From: Lathyrus oleraceus
Taxonomy: Eukaryota; Streptophyta; Magnoliopsida; Fabales; Fabaceae
Length of the DNA stretch: 64,000 nucleotides
Assembly: GCF_024323335.1 (NCBI RefSeq)
Contig: NC_066579.1
Span: 53,464,771 to 53,528,770 of the forward strand
Direction of reading: 5' to 3'
Shown here: piece after piece, positions 12,306-22,822 of the stretch
How the letters are laid out: each line of letters starts with the position of its first letter
Position numbering within the stretch: position 1 is the first letter of the stretch
The notes under the pieces: generated by a model
What the model was told of the DNA's origin: nothing
Database searches by the model: none
What the model saw: the letters and a program-made list of their open reading frames with translations, nothing else
Program-made: the position numbers and the translations under genes

Positions 12306-12659
12306 ACTTTATTCAACGATGCATTTATGTGCTTAGACATTCATTTGTATGTAACCTTGTATTAGTATTAATGATGTCAAATATATACATTTTCAAAGAT
12401 TTCTATTCATGTTTAAGTTTCGAAAAAAAATATCCATTTTTCATTCTAAAACAGGTTATGTTTCTCATTGTTTTCGAAATTGCTTCTTTCATGTGTAGTT
12501 CTGGAAATACATCTTCGGAATATCATTATAGGTTTGTCTAAAAATGCATCTCTGAAATTAGCCCTGGTACAAAATAGAATTTCTGAGGTGTAAGTATTAG
12601 CCTAAAATTGTATAAGTATGGGGCTCTCATTTTATATTTTTTACTAAATTACTTTACAC

Positions 12660-13020
12660 TAGAATGAACATCAATTGACATTATCGCAAATGTCTACTTC
12701 AACGGCGTGAACCCCTCAATTGAATTTAAGTTCAAAGATTACACCTCTCTTGTAGATCTGAAATTCACACTGGAAAATCTCCTACAATATTATGAAAATC
12801 AAAAAATTATGAAGCTCAAGTACCATACACTCCGATTGACAACTGAGGGAAGATTCAACTCAACAACTTTGAACTGAAGACAAGTATATATTTAAGGGTT
12901 ATATGGAATACATTTTTCTCTTACAAAACAAAATGTTTAATCGAGTTGGATGCAACGATTGTGAGATCGATCGAAGATATCATGAAGATGTTGAAACGTC
13001 CATCTAGATGTTGAAATGTA
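12660..13020 (+). pseudogene. Small downstream ORF remnant of MULE A
   Basis: A degraded frame encodes YFNGVNPSIEFKFKDYTSLV, followed by LKFTLENLLQYY. It is the counterpart of the better-preserved ORF at 16683-16892 in MULE B, including its ending, which here reads SIEDIMKMLKRPSR in broken frames. The layout (short beta-rich start, leucine-spaced helix, C-terminal acidic/hydrophobic block) recalls the PB1-like N-terminal part of classical MuDR transposases, but this is a structural guess. Confidence 0.4.
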
Positions 13021-13270
13021 ATGTTCGATTTATATTAACAATTAGCTATTTAATGTTTTATTTTTTATGTTATCAATGTTGATTTATTAATGTTATCAAT
13101 GTTTCATTTTTATGCATCTTTCTGTTTCTGCGTTTGGTTCTAGTTCAATATGTTTCGGAAATACACCTCCGTAAGATTTATGGAAATTCATTTCAAGATT
13201 AAATCCACTCATAGGTTTGAAACGTGGGTAACAAACGAAAGGATTATTTGTGAATATAACGTGTCTAGAG

Positions 13271-13296
13271 ATATATTTTCGAATTCGAAAATATAT
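13271..13296. other. Perfect 26-bp palindrome at right end of MULE A
   Basis: The sequence is self-complementary about the central GAATTC (TTTTCGAATTCGAAAA core). It lies at the edge of MULE A, where the terminal inverted repeat is expected. Confidence 0.9.
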
Positions 13297-13335
13297 TTTA
13301 TTTTTCACGAGGGTGGGAAAGCAATTCATTGAGCA

Positions 13336-13554
13336 ATTAAAAAAAATAACAATTATTAGGCGCCATGTCTTGTTATGTGTTAACGATGATGTAAATACAT
13401 ATAGATGAAAAAACTTTCAACGGTGAGTATACCCAAATGAATAGCCTTCCACTTAAGAGGATATTCTTGGTGTGTCAAATTTAAATTTTTATGTTAAATG
13501 AAAAGGAATGAATGTTGAGTAACATAAATATGATGTGAGATGATTTATACACCT
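13336..13554. other. Spacer between MULE A and MULE B
   Basis: No gene. A ~38-bp segment at 13355-13392 closely matches 7065-7104 (shared CATGTCTTGTTATGTGT), marking a small dispersed repeat. Confidence 0.6.
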
Positions 13555-14278
13555 AATACCTTAAATTTTTAGTTTGATCAAAATATAATGTAATAATCCC
13601 TTAAATTTTGATAATTTCTTAAAGCTCCTTAGATCTTTCTACTGCACCACATGAATTTCCACAAATGTCCTCCGTTTTTGAAGATGCATCTCCAGACGCA
13701 CCTCTTGCACACTCAAGTAAGACCATTTTGAGAGGCACCCTATATGTTGGGTAATTTTTATTTCGGAGATGCATCTCCAGAACATTTTAAGAAAGACCTT
13801 AATTATTTAATAGTTCAGTAGATATTCTGGAGATGCATCTCCGGAATCATGGTCGGCATTTTAAAATTTACATCACCTTTGTATGTCAGATATTTTTGGA
13901 GATACAACTCCGAAAATATCCGATAAAAGTATCAGTTGCATGATCACACATCCATTATTGACATAGTTGATTTTCAACCAAACCCTTCATTCTCAATCCA
14001 TTTTTTCACTTCAAATATCCATCCTTTTGGTTCATCACATCATAGAGAGCAAAAGAAGATATAATTTCAGGTAAAGATTCTTCTTTTCCCTCTGCATTGC
14101 TCATATTAATCTTCCATTTTTACTGAAAAGATTTACGTCGTGTCCGGAAATATATCTCCGAAACATATATGAACTTGTCCGGAGATGCATTTCCGGAATT
14201 CGTCTGTGTTCATTTTTGAAGTCATTATGCATAAGTAGTAACACTTATGTTATCTTATGGTTTTAATTGTTTTCATTA

Positions 14279-15408
14279 GATATGGTGCACCCCAATATTT
14301 TCTCAAAACAAGTTGTTTCTCCGAATGTCCAAGGTGTGGTTGCTTCTCCGAATATTCAAGGTAATGTTGTGAAGACGGTAGATGTAGGAAACGAATTTAA
14401 ATATAAGCAAGAGTTTGAATCTCATGATCAAATGCTTCAATGGATTCGTATGGAGGCCTCAACTGAAAAGACATATTCTATTGGTTTGGCATTTCTTGAG
14501 TGTGAAAAAAATCACAATTTTACTTGGGCATTAGAGATGTGTCGAACACTGTTGAAGGTACAAGGTGAGATGCTTAAATAGATTGTTATCGAACGTGATA
14601 CCGCATTGATGAATTCGGTTGCAAAGGTATTTTCTTCTTCTTATGCATTACTTTGTAGGTATCACATGACAAAGAATGTGAGAAGTCGGGTTAAACCCAC
14701 GATAGGGACAAAATAAATAGAGCCTGAAGATGGAAAAATGGTGAAGACAAGTGTGGTTGTGGAAACAATAATGGATGCATGGAATCGTATAATAAATTCT
14801 TCCACAAAAGAACTATATGCTTATTCCGTTATTCGTTTCAGGAAAGCGTGTGAAAAGTATCCAAATTTGTTGAAATATGTTGAGAGCATAATTCTTGACC
14901 AGGTGAAGGAGAAGATAGTTTGTGCGTAGACTGATACCCTTGGAAATACAATAACTAACAGAGTTGAGTCTGCCCATGCTACTTTGAAAAATTGGTTGGG
15001 AAATAGTAAGGGAGATTTGTGTAGAGACTGAGACTTCTTGAACCACATGATTCAAAACCAGCATAATGAGATACAAACAACATTTGGTCGAAACATCACA
15101 ATTTTGGAACATAGATTTAAAGACAACACTCTATATTCTTATTTGGTTGGTAACATTTCTCAGCGGGTTTGAACTATATTTTTCACGAGGCTAAACAAGC
15201 TAATAATGTAGGCTCTAATATCGCAAAGTGTGGAGGCACAATTGTGAAAACATATGGTATCCCATATGCTTGTGTTATTGTTAAAAAAGTGAAACTTGGT
15301 GACCCAATAAAAATGGACGAGGTTTGCACTCATTGGAAAAGACTTTGGTTTGATGATGATGGATGCATGGATGACGATAAATCAAATATCTCTATTTTTA
15401 CCGAATAA
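14279..15408 (+). pseudogene. MULE B transposase, N-terminal deletion
   Basis: From the ATG at 14279 the frame starts MVHPNIFSKQ and runs to EFESHDQMLQWIRMEA, then jumps directly to STEKTYSIGLAFLECEKN. The FAR1 domain and first DDE residue present in MULE A are therefore deleted. The core continues past stops at 14579-14581 (TAG) and inside 14714-14716 (TAA), through NRVESAHATLKNWLGNSKG, and a frameshift near 15165. The SWIM finger is damaged: KCGGTIVKTYGIPYACV has lost two cysteines. The piece 15169-15408 ends HWKRLWFDDDGCMDDDKS. It cannot make an active transposase. Confidence 0.75.
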
Positions 15409-16374
15409 GAAGTAATACAAGAGAGGTTTTTGAAAGCTGATGACAACATGAAACTCCACATCAAAGAACAATTGGGGAAGATTGCCTATCTGGAAACCAC
15501 CGACATGAAATCGCTCTTTCAACCCATAAAAATAAAAGGCGCTCCAAAGAAAATGAAGCATACACCAAATGACAATTCGAATACACGGTACCCTTCATAT
15601 TTTGATCATGTTGGCAAAAAAAATCCCGACTCACCGATTCCAAAATCTCAAAAAAGTGTTGTCAAAGGCACTCGCATTAGTAAACCACCTCTAATGCCGC
15701 TTCCACCGAAGATTCCATTCATCGACGAGATGCAGGTTTTTATGCACAAATATATCGAGCGGATCGTTAATGTTGTAGGGGACAGTAATTGCGGTTACCG
15801 AGCCGTTTCGGATTTACTCGGTAAAGGAGAAGATAATCATACACTTGCCCGACATCAACTTATCCAAGAGTCGAAGACGCATAAAGAATCATACACATAG
15901 TTGTACGGAAAGAAAGAAAAATTTGATGCGGTTTATGAGTCTCTTATTCCTTGCTTGAGCGGTCCGACACCAGAGGCAAAATGGATGCGCTTCCCTGAAA
16001 TGAGTCACTTAATAGCATGTGCGTATGATATAGTGTGTGTTGACCTGACACGCTGCGATTTTTCGGAAACCTTTTTCCCACTGCGCACCGTCCCACCCCA
16101 AAATCCAAATGATTGTACCATGTATATTCGGTGAGTTTCAAAATCAAGTCATTTTGTTCAAGTTTACTTGAAACCGGGATGCCTTATACTAGTTACATCA
16201 CCGGAGTGGACAACTCATTCAACCATAAATGCTGAGACTTGGCTGAATCGTTTTATGAAAAGGATGCAAGAATTCGAGAGATTGGACAACATTGAAAAAG
16301 AATCAAATACACAAAATTCTAAGGGGGTGCCACCTATATATTTAGCCAACGACATATGTTTCGATTCGTTTTAA
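15409..16374 (+). pseudogene. OTU-type protease region of MULE B, catalytic Cys retained
   Basis: The frame 15430-15900 runs from MKADDNMKLHIKEQLGKIAY through a proline/lysine linker to YIERIVNVVGDSNCGYRAV, which keeps the OTU catalytic motif D-x-N-C-G. One TAG (15898-15900) separates it from 15901-16134, which includes WMRFPEMSHLIACAYDIVCV. A one-base shift near 16135 moves to the frame encoding SKSSHFVQVYLKPGC, which holds the likely catalytic His, then TSPEWTTHSTINAETWLN and a C-terminus at 16374. Only one stop and one shift break the protease part, so it died recently relative to MULE A. Known OTU enzymes are deubiquitinases; the role in a transposon is inference. Confidence 0.7.
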
Positions 16375-16682
16375 TTTCTTGTTTAACCGGACAAATAATT
16401 GTATGTAACTGTGTCTTAATATAAATGAAGTGTTAAATATTTCACCTTTTGTTCATATTTTGTATTTATGCATTATTTATCTTTCCCGTGACAACATTTG
16501 TGTTTTTGTTAATGAAAAAATATATTATGTTTTAGTGTTCTGTTTTGAAATTGGTTCAGGACAAGTTCCGGAGATGCATCTCCAAAACAAGATAATAGGG
16601 TGCGATTCTAGAGAGATATCTCCGGAATCAATATGTCAGTTAATGAGTGGTCCATATTGATCTTTGACTTCTATAAATTTAT

Positions 16683-16892
16683 GTGCTCTTATGTTATATT
16701 TCACACAAATTGAAAATGTCTCAAATGTCACAAATAAACATTCATTGGTATGTCGTAAATGTCTCTTTCTCCGACTCTACACCCAGACGAACGTTTAAAC
16801 TCACTGATTTCACTTCCCTCGAGTTGAAAGCGACGCTACAAAGATCGGTCGAAGATATTATGAAGATGTGCAAGCGTCCATCGAGATATTAA
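16683..16892 (+). CDS. Small ORF of MULE B (PB1-like N-terminal module?)
   Basis: A frame encodes MSQMSQINIHWYVVNVSFSD, then STPRRTFKLTDFTSLELKAT and SVEDIMKMCKRPSRY. The clearest start is ATG 16716 (MSQMSQINIHW); the window's longer reading adds upstream residues from a non-ATG start. Compared with the MULE A counterpart, a central segment (the part with leucine-spaced residues and TEGRF) appears deleted, so it is probably a shortened protein. It lies after the OTU region and before the right terminal repeat. Function unknown. Confidence 0.4.
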   Translation: MLLCYISHKLKMSQMSQINIHWYVVNVSFSDSTPRRTFKLTDFTSLELKATLQRSVEDIMKMCKRPSRY

Positions 16893-16910
16893 TATGTAAT
16901 ATTGTAGTTT

Positions 16911-16915
16911 GTGTT
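16911..16915. repeat. Left target-site duplication GTGTT
   Basis: Identical to 21743-21747 on the other side of the solo LTR. Confidence 0.9.
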
Positions 16916-19900
16916 TGTAGCACCTCAAATTTGCACCTCCCATTTTGTACATTCATTTTCATTTTAGGTCATTAACATTACATAGTCCACTGCATAGCAT
17001 TGCATTGTCCTTTGCCCAAGTGCAAGTCATCAGACAAAATTAGATCAAGAGATCAGTCAGGCAAGCAAGCAAGTGCATTTCTCAAAGAAGCAAAGTCCTA
17101 AGGTTGGTTCAACAAGTTCATGTGACCTAGAGATCCTTTTTAAGAGGTTTGGCCAAAGATTGGATGCTCAGAAGTCAACAGTCAAGCTGAATTTCATCTG
17201 AAACCCTAGAAAGTCAACTGTGGTCAACTGTGGTCAATTGTGTCTGAATTCATGGATTTGAAGGTGGGAGATGGTTTGAAAGGCCTCATTCATGTCCATA
17301 CAAGTCTCATTTGACATTGCAAACATCAACAATGAAGAATTTGAGGTCAGAAGAAAAGTTTCCAAAAATAGTAAGTGACCTATAACTTCAGACTGCCAAA
17401 AATGGAAAGGTCTTCTCCTCAAATTTACTTCCTCATAGAAGCTTCAAATGGAATTTTGTCCAACATGAAAGTTGAAGATCTTGCTCTCACCTTTCCAAAA
17501 AGTCCAATAACACTCATTTCTCATGTGTGGTTGGCAAGTTATGATCAAATCATTTTCAAGAAAAGTTGAACTTCAAGGAGGCATAACTCTTGAACCATTT
17601 GGCCAATTTGAGTGATTCTTTTTTGAGCAAGTCACATTTGACATGTACTATCATGATCCATCATCACATTTCATCAAAAATCATCACATCAAAATGGCAT
17701 TTTTCAAGTGACTTGAATTTTAAAAGGGATAGTTAAAAAAGTGACTTTCAAAATAAGCATTTTTTACACTTTCTACCAATTGCATTTGATTAAAAATCAT
17801 ATTTGGAGTGTGCTTAAGCCCATTTTCGTGTACTGTAGCATGCACCCCATGCACATGAGGGTGATTTAGCAATTTGGCCATAACACTCATTTCATTAATC
17901 CTCTTGGCTTGGCTTAATCTGGTTTAGCAAGGATCATTAACAAATGGTATAAATGGTTAATCAAAACAGAAAACACATTAACATTCACTCTTACTCAGAT
18001 CTAGATCTAAAAAGTGAAAACTCTCTCAACTTTTCCTCTTGATTTTTCTGCAAAAATTTCCTTAGAACTTGCATTGTTCTTCAAGGATCCATCATACACA
18101 AGCCTATTGGAGTTGGATTAAAGCATAAATTCGTCACTGTTGAAGCTAGAACAGCACTGTTACATCGAGTATCCTCACATGGCAGTTTGAATTTAAAGCA
18201 TCACCGAGCATTGCTGAGCTAAAGTCTTCACTCATTCATCTCCTGGAGCATCAAAGAATGTTGTTTCTACACTATAAGGCCAAACAACCACGAATCCATC
18301 TCTGTTCTGCAAATCAGGTTGGAATTCGAACCTTGCTAATGTTGAAATGTTGATATGCTTATCATAGATCTTGCCATGCTGATTGCACTGAAACTTGAAT
18401 CATGAATTTTCATTAAGTATCAAGAGAGTTATCATGATTTGAAGTTTGGTTGTTGAATGTTATTCTGTTCGATTCGTCCATGATAGTTTGAATTAGGCTA
18501 AATCATTGTTGTATTAGTGATGTGCATGAGAAGAGAAATCTATTGATGTATTCATTTCCAATTTCTGAGAAAAAAGTTCATGATGATGATGAACACGTTG
18601 AAGGTTTGAAGAACCCTAATCTGCGTTTTCCAGAATTGCCTTAGATCCACTGGCCCGTGCGTGTGCATGATTTTGGTGTTTTCGCGCCATGAAGCGAATG
18701 ACAGCACGCCACCTCACTTAATGAAACGGTGCGTTTCATTAAGTGAGTGTCTTATTTACGAAATTGCCATTTCAGCCATTTAATCCATTTAATCAATTTC
18801 CTTTTTTCAATTTTTATTTCATTTCACATGCTGATCTTCCAAAAATCATAAGTCAACGAATATTTGTCCAAATGAGATGGGATTTTTTGCACCTTGTTCC
18901 TCATGACCTCTAGTATTTTATGGTGATTTTTCCAGAATTTGTGCACGAGTGGATTTTTAAATTGCCTAGGTTTTGTTCATGTGTATCCAATTTGTATATG
19001 CCATGTCATTTTGCTTGTGAAATGATGATGCTTAATCCAATGAGGCTGAAATTTTTTGTGCTTAAACTAGACATGTTCATGGTCATTTTGGTATAGAGTT
19101 TGTGATTTTATCATTGCTGGTTGATAAGATATGATTTTTTGAATGGAGGTGTGACAATTTGTGTCACACCCTTCTTGTCCAATTTGATGATTTTTGTTAC
19201 CATGCCATATGAACTCAAAATAATCTGGATTTTTGCATGTTAATACTTATGAATGTTGAGAATGCTTGTGAATATTTCTGGAATTTTTGAGTTCATTTCC
19301 TATTTGATTGAGATTTTCTCCCCTGCTTGACCAATTGTTGACTTTTTGTGAGTCATGTTTTTATATGATTTGGGAAATTCTTGTTGTTAATTGGATGGAC
19401 TTGAAATTTGGCATGAGTATTATAGACATCTTGAAGTTTGCCATGGCTTTGGTCTCATTCATTTATCATGTTTGGTTTCTGTTTTATGATGTCTTGAAGT
19501 TGATGCATGTTTTGATGCCTTGTATGAGCTTGTTTGAATTTGTGTTGACTTGATGAATTTCATTGACTTGCTTCCCTTGGTCCAAATGAGCTGAAATTTG
19601 GTATGATTGTCATGTTATGAATTCTGTTTGATCATGAATTTTTTGGTGATTTATTGAAATGTTTGTGAATTGCTTTGAGTAGAGTCATTCTGTTTGGTCT
19701 TTTGAGGTCCTAAATTGCATGTTTTATACTCTTTGCCTCATGAAATGATATTGATTGATGATATGAATGTGAAACCACTTGGATTTGTTTCCTAATTGTT
19801 TGATCTTGATTTTGGATAAGTTTCATGTTCTGTTTTGACTTTTTGATCTCATTTTGACCCTAGTCTTGTACTAGTGGTTTGTGCTCTCACATTTGAGTTT

Positions 19901-21742
19901 TGTTTCAGGTCAAAGGGCACAATTGCTATGCTTAATGATGCTTACTCAATTTGAGTTGACCTATTGATTGTTGATGACTAACTTTGGTTTATTTTGTAGG
20001 GTTTGAGACTTGTACCTTGTGCCTAATGGCTTGCACCTTTGTGCATTGACTGTTGTTTGCTTGTGTACAGTTGTACAGTTAACTGTTGACCTTTGCTGTT
20101 TGATTTCTGTTTGAGTTGAGTACTGATTATCTTGGATTGTTTTCAGGTACTTTAGTCGCTTTAGTTCCCTTGTGAACTTGCTCTTGCTTTGCTTGATAGC
20201 TTGAGCATTGAGGTATAACATCCTAACTCCATGTAGTCTGGAAGACCTGGCCTGTTACTTGGCCAGGCACCTGTCTGAAGTCCTCCTTAAGAGACAATGT
20301 TTGTGTTTGTTTACTTTTGTCCTTGTACATATTCAAAGACCTCCTAAGTGAAGAGGCATTGGCAGATACCAGGGATGTGCAATCCATCCCCTGCTATTCT
20401 GTGTGTCATCTGCTTTGCTCACACTACTGTGTTGATGCATTGCAAATACTAGCCCAAGATCATTGTACATTGTGTCAGTCATATGTGTAGAAGGGTTCCC
20501 ACTTTCTGAACCCACACATTCTTGTCTTAAGCTCTCCCAGGCCAGGGATAAGAGCTGTGAAGTCTCATCTTCACTCACCTTTCATCTGCTTCACCTTGAC
20601 TCTCAATGTCAAGGTTAAGAGCTAACCTCACCCTGATACAGTGGTTTGTTTGTCGAGGTTGATATGACCCCTCGACTAAAACCTAACCTTGATTGAGCCA
20701 ACTGATTGCATATAGTGTGTGCTATTTGTGCTTGTGTGTTTGTTTTAGCTTGCTTCTTGTGCAAGTTAGGGTTAGTTTGACTTGCTCCCTGTGCAAGTCA
20801 TGTTAGGGTTAGCTTGCTTCCTGTGCAAGTTAGATAGCAACCTTGACTTAGGGATGATTTTGCATGATAACATCTAGGCTCGAGTCGTAGTCTCCCTAGT
20901 TGTGTCTCCCTCTGTTATCTGGTTAGGCTAGTCCTGTGTCCCCGCGTAGGGGAACTACGTCGCCCTGATCCTCATACCAGATGAGGTACGTAGGCAGGAG
21001 ATGAGCTGATCTCTCCGGGCGCCCTTTTTGTTTTGTCTTTGTGTGAGTCAGGAGATGGATGTAAGCCCAGCGATTGGCATTCCGTATCCTCTTGTTGTGT
21101 GCTTGAAGTCCGGTATAAGTCCATCAAGTGGCATCTGGTTTCCAGTGTGCGTGTGTTTGGTTCGGAAGCTGATGTAAGTCCAGCGATTGGCATTCGGGTT
21201 CCACGTTTGCCTGTTTGTGTGGAGTTTGACGTAAGCCCAACAATTGGCAGTCGATTTTCCTTGTTTGTTTGTTTGGCGTGCGTGAGCCGAGCTACGAATG
21301 CTCTGATTCTTCTCCGTCCAAGAAGATACGTATGCATAGGATGTGACATCCTAGCGAGCATGTGATTTCCCCGTCCGAACTACTTTGACTCTGATGTCTA
21401 TGCCTGATAGACTAAGTAGGCCCAGGATGCGATATCCTGCCGAGTCAGTCTTGTTTGTTTTCTTGTGTCTCTTTCAGCCAGTGTGTGTGTGTTTGTGAGC
21501 AGTGTTTAGCAACCATTTTTCCTTCCTTTTGTGCGTGGATCCCGTCGAGTACGACGGATGCGTAGGGGTGCTAATACCTTCCCTTCGCATAACCGACTCC
21601 CGATCTCATTCTCTTTGGTCGCGAGACCATGTCTTTTCCCAGGTTTACTTCGAGCGTTTCCTTTCCCTCTTTTGGGATAAATAACGCACGGTGGCGGCTC
21701 TGTTGTTCTTGTTTTCCCGCCGGTTTTTCGCGTAATGCGACA
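16916..21742 (+). mobile_element. Solo LTR of an Ogre-type Ty3/gypsy element
   Basis: A 4827-bp sequence starting TGTAGCACCTC and ending GCGACA is flanked by a perfect 5-bp duplication GTGTT. It has no internal coding region, primer site or second LTR, so it is a solo LTR formed by recombination between the two LTRs of one element. A TATA box is at 17948-17954. Near the 3' end are modules shared with the other Ogre-type LTRs here: GGGGTGCTAATACCTTCCCT (21566-21585) and CGGTGGCGGCTCTG (21690-21703). Length and ends fit the large LTRs of legume Ogre elements. Apparent frames inside it are incidental. It sits in MULE B. Confidence 0.92.
17948..17954 (+). promoter_or_regulatory. Probable TATA box of the solo LTR
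   Basis: TATAAAT in the first quarter of the LTR, the expected U3/R position. Start site not determinable from sequence. Confidence 0.45.
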
Positions 21743-21747
21743 GTGTT
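21743..21747. repeat. Right target-site duplication GTGTT
   Basis: Matches 16911-16915. MULE B sequence resumes after it. Confidence 0.9.
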
Positions 21748-22055
21748 GAAATCATCATTGTAATATTTATTTTATGTTATGAATGTCAGTTTCATTTTTA
21801 AAAAAATGCTTTTGTGTTGATTCTGATACTAGTGTGTCTCTGAAAATGTAACTACATAATCATTCCGGAGATGCATCTCCGGCATAAAGTAAACAAAAAA
21901 ACGTAACCCATAATGACCTTAGTTGAATACACAGCGTTCGGGGATAAATCTCCGGAATCCGGGAATATGTGTAAAATCCACATGGTACATTAAAAACATC
22001 TATGGTGCCGTAACAAATTCAGGATAAATTTCCCTAAGACCAAACAAAAATCCCT

Positions 22056-22822
22056 GTTTTTTTTTAAATACTATTAACTAAATTACTTTTTAAAATAAAT
22101 GTGGTCGAACTATAAAATTTGATAGAATAACGGTGTAAAAGTAGTTTATTTTGCCATCTCTTTTTAACATTATTTTGGGACGGGAAACATAATGATACTT
22201 GGGGTTAGTGACTAAACTCATCTGGGGGTTAGCGACTTGTCTTCAACAATACTTATAGTTCAATTGGGCGTTGCAATTCCATGTACAAAGTTTGTGGGAC
22301 ACATACACCTTATTCACATTGAATCCAAAGTTGCAGCACAAAAACACTGAACCCAAAGTACCAAAACTCCAAAATACTATGACATTAACATGACTAACCT
22401 TGCAAGCCAAGTCATTTACCTGTCTTTGTACCCTCGTCTTCTCCTGCAATTAATGTCACATATTATGTACAAGGTCCCATGAACAAATTGATTGAGTATA
22501 CTATACACTAACTGTACATTTTCAGGGCCTGAACCATACAATGAATATTATAGTCTGCCACATGCTCCCTGTGATGGTGATGAGCTCTCTGAACTGATTT
22601 TGACTCCATTCTTTTACTTCAATAAACAATATTAAATATCATGTTCATCCCTAGGGAGGCGTGAAAAATTCATTTACTCCTAAAGTTAAAGGCCAAAGTT
22701 TATATGATGAGATGTGATCAACAATCATGCCTGGTGTTAAATATCAGAGTTTTGCCTATATCATGAAAATCCTCATAAATATTCATACATAACCTGAGAA
22801 CATAAACTTAATCGGGAAAATT
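22056..22822 (-). other. 3' flank of the ALP1-like gene
   Basis: No supported coding region. On the minus strand a short stretch (22400-22450, GCAGGAGAAGACGAGGG then CAG|GTAAAT) has splice-like borders and might be a 3' untranslated exon, but this is weak. The rest is AT-rich. Confidence 0.35.

Larger units (their letters stand above)
9060..13335 (+). mobile_element. MULE A: decayed Mutator-like element with FAR1/DDE/SWIM/OTU coding region
   Basis: The coding remains follow the order FAR1-like domain, MULE transposase core, SWIM finger, OTU-type protease and a small downstream ORF. Near both edges lie degenerate GGAGATGCATCTCC motifs: left at 9083-9098, 9220-9239, 9485-9503 and 9521-9539; right at 12500-12519, 13151-13171 and 13260-13296. 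The left-end core at 9075-9103 resembles the inverted right end at 13260-13300, so these are probable degenerate terminal inverted repeats. Exact ends and a 9-bp duplication could not be fixed. MULE B follows in the same orientation. Confidence 0.7.
13555..22055 (+). mobile_element. MULE B: Mutator-like element split by a solo LTR
   Basis: The left block 13555-13699 and the inverted right block 21934-22055 align along most of their length, for example CCTTAGATCTTTCTACTGCA against CCATAGATGTTTTTAATGTA. This gives imperfect terminal inverted repeats of roughly 120-145 bp. Removing the inserted 4.8-kb solo LTR leaves an element of about 3.7 kb. Subterminal palindromes of the CCGGAGATGCATCTCCGG type cluster at 13680-13914, 14143-14197, 16567-16626 and 21863-21956. 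No clear 9-bp duplication was found. Confidence 0.75.

Noticed and set aside
11330..16374. Ulp1-type protease, as carried by some other Mutator elements
   Set aside because: The D-x-N-C-G motif and its surroundings fit OTU rather than Ulp1, whose catalytic His precedes the Cys.
20972..21365. Overlapping frames of 129 and 110 residues on both strands
   Set aside because: They lie inside the solo LTR, overlap each other on opposite strands and show no domain.
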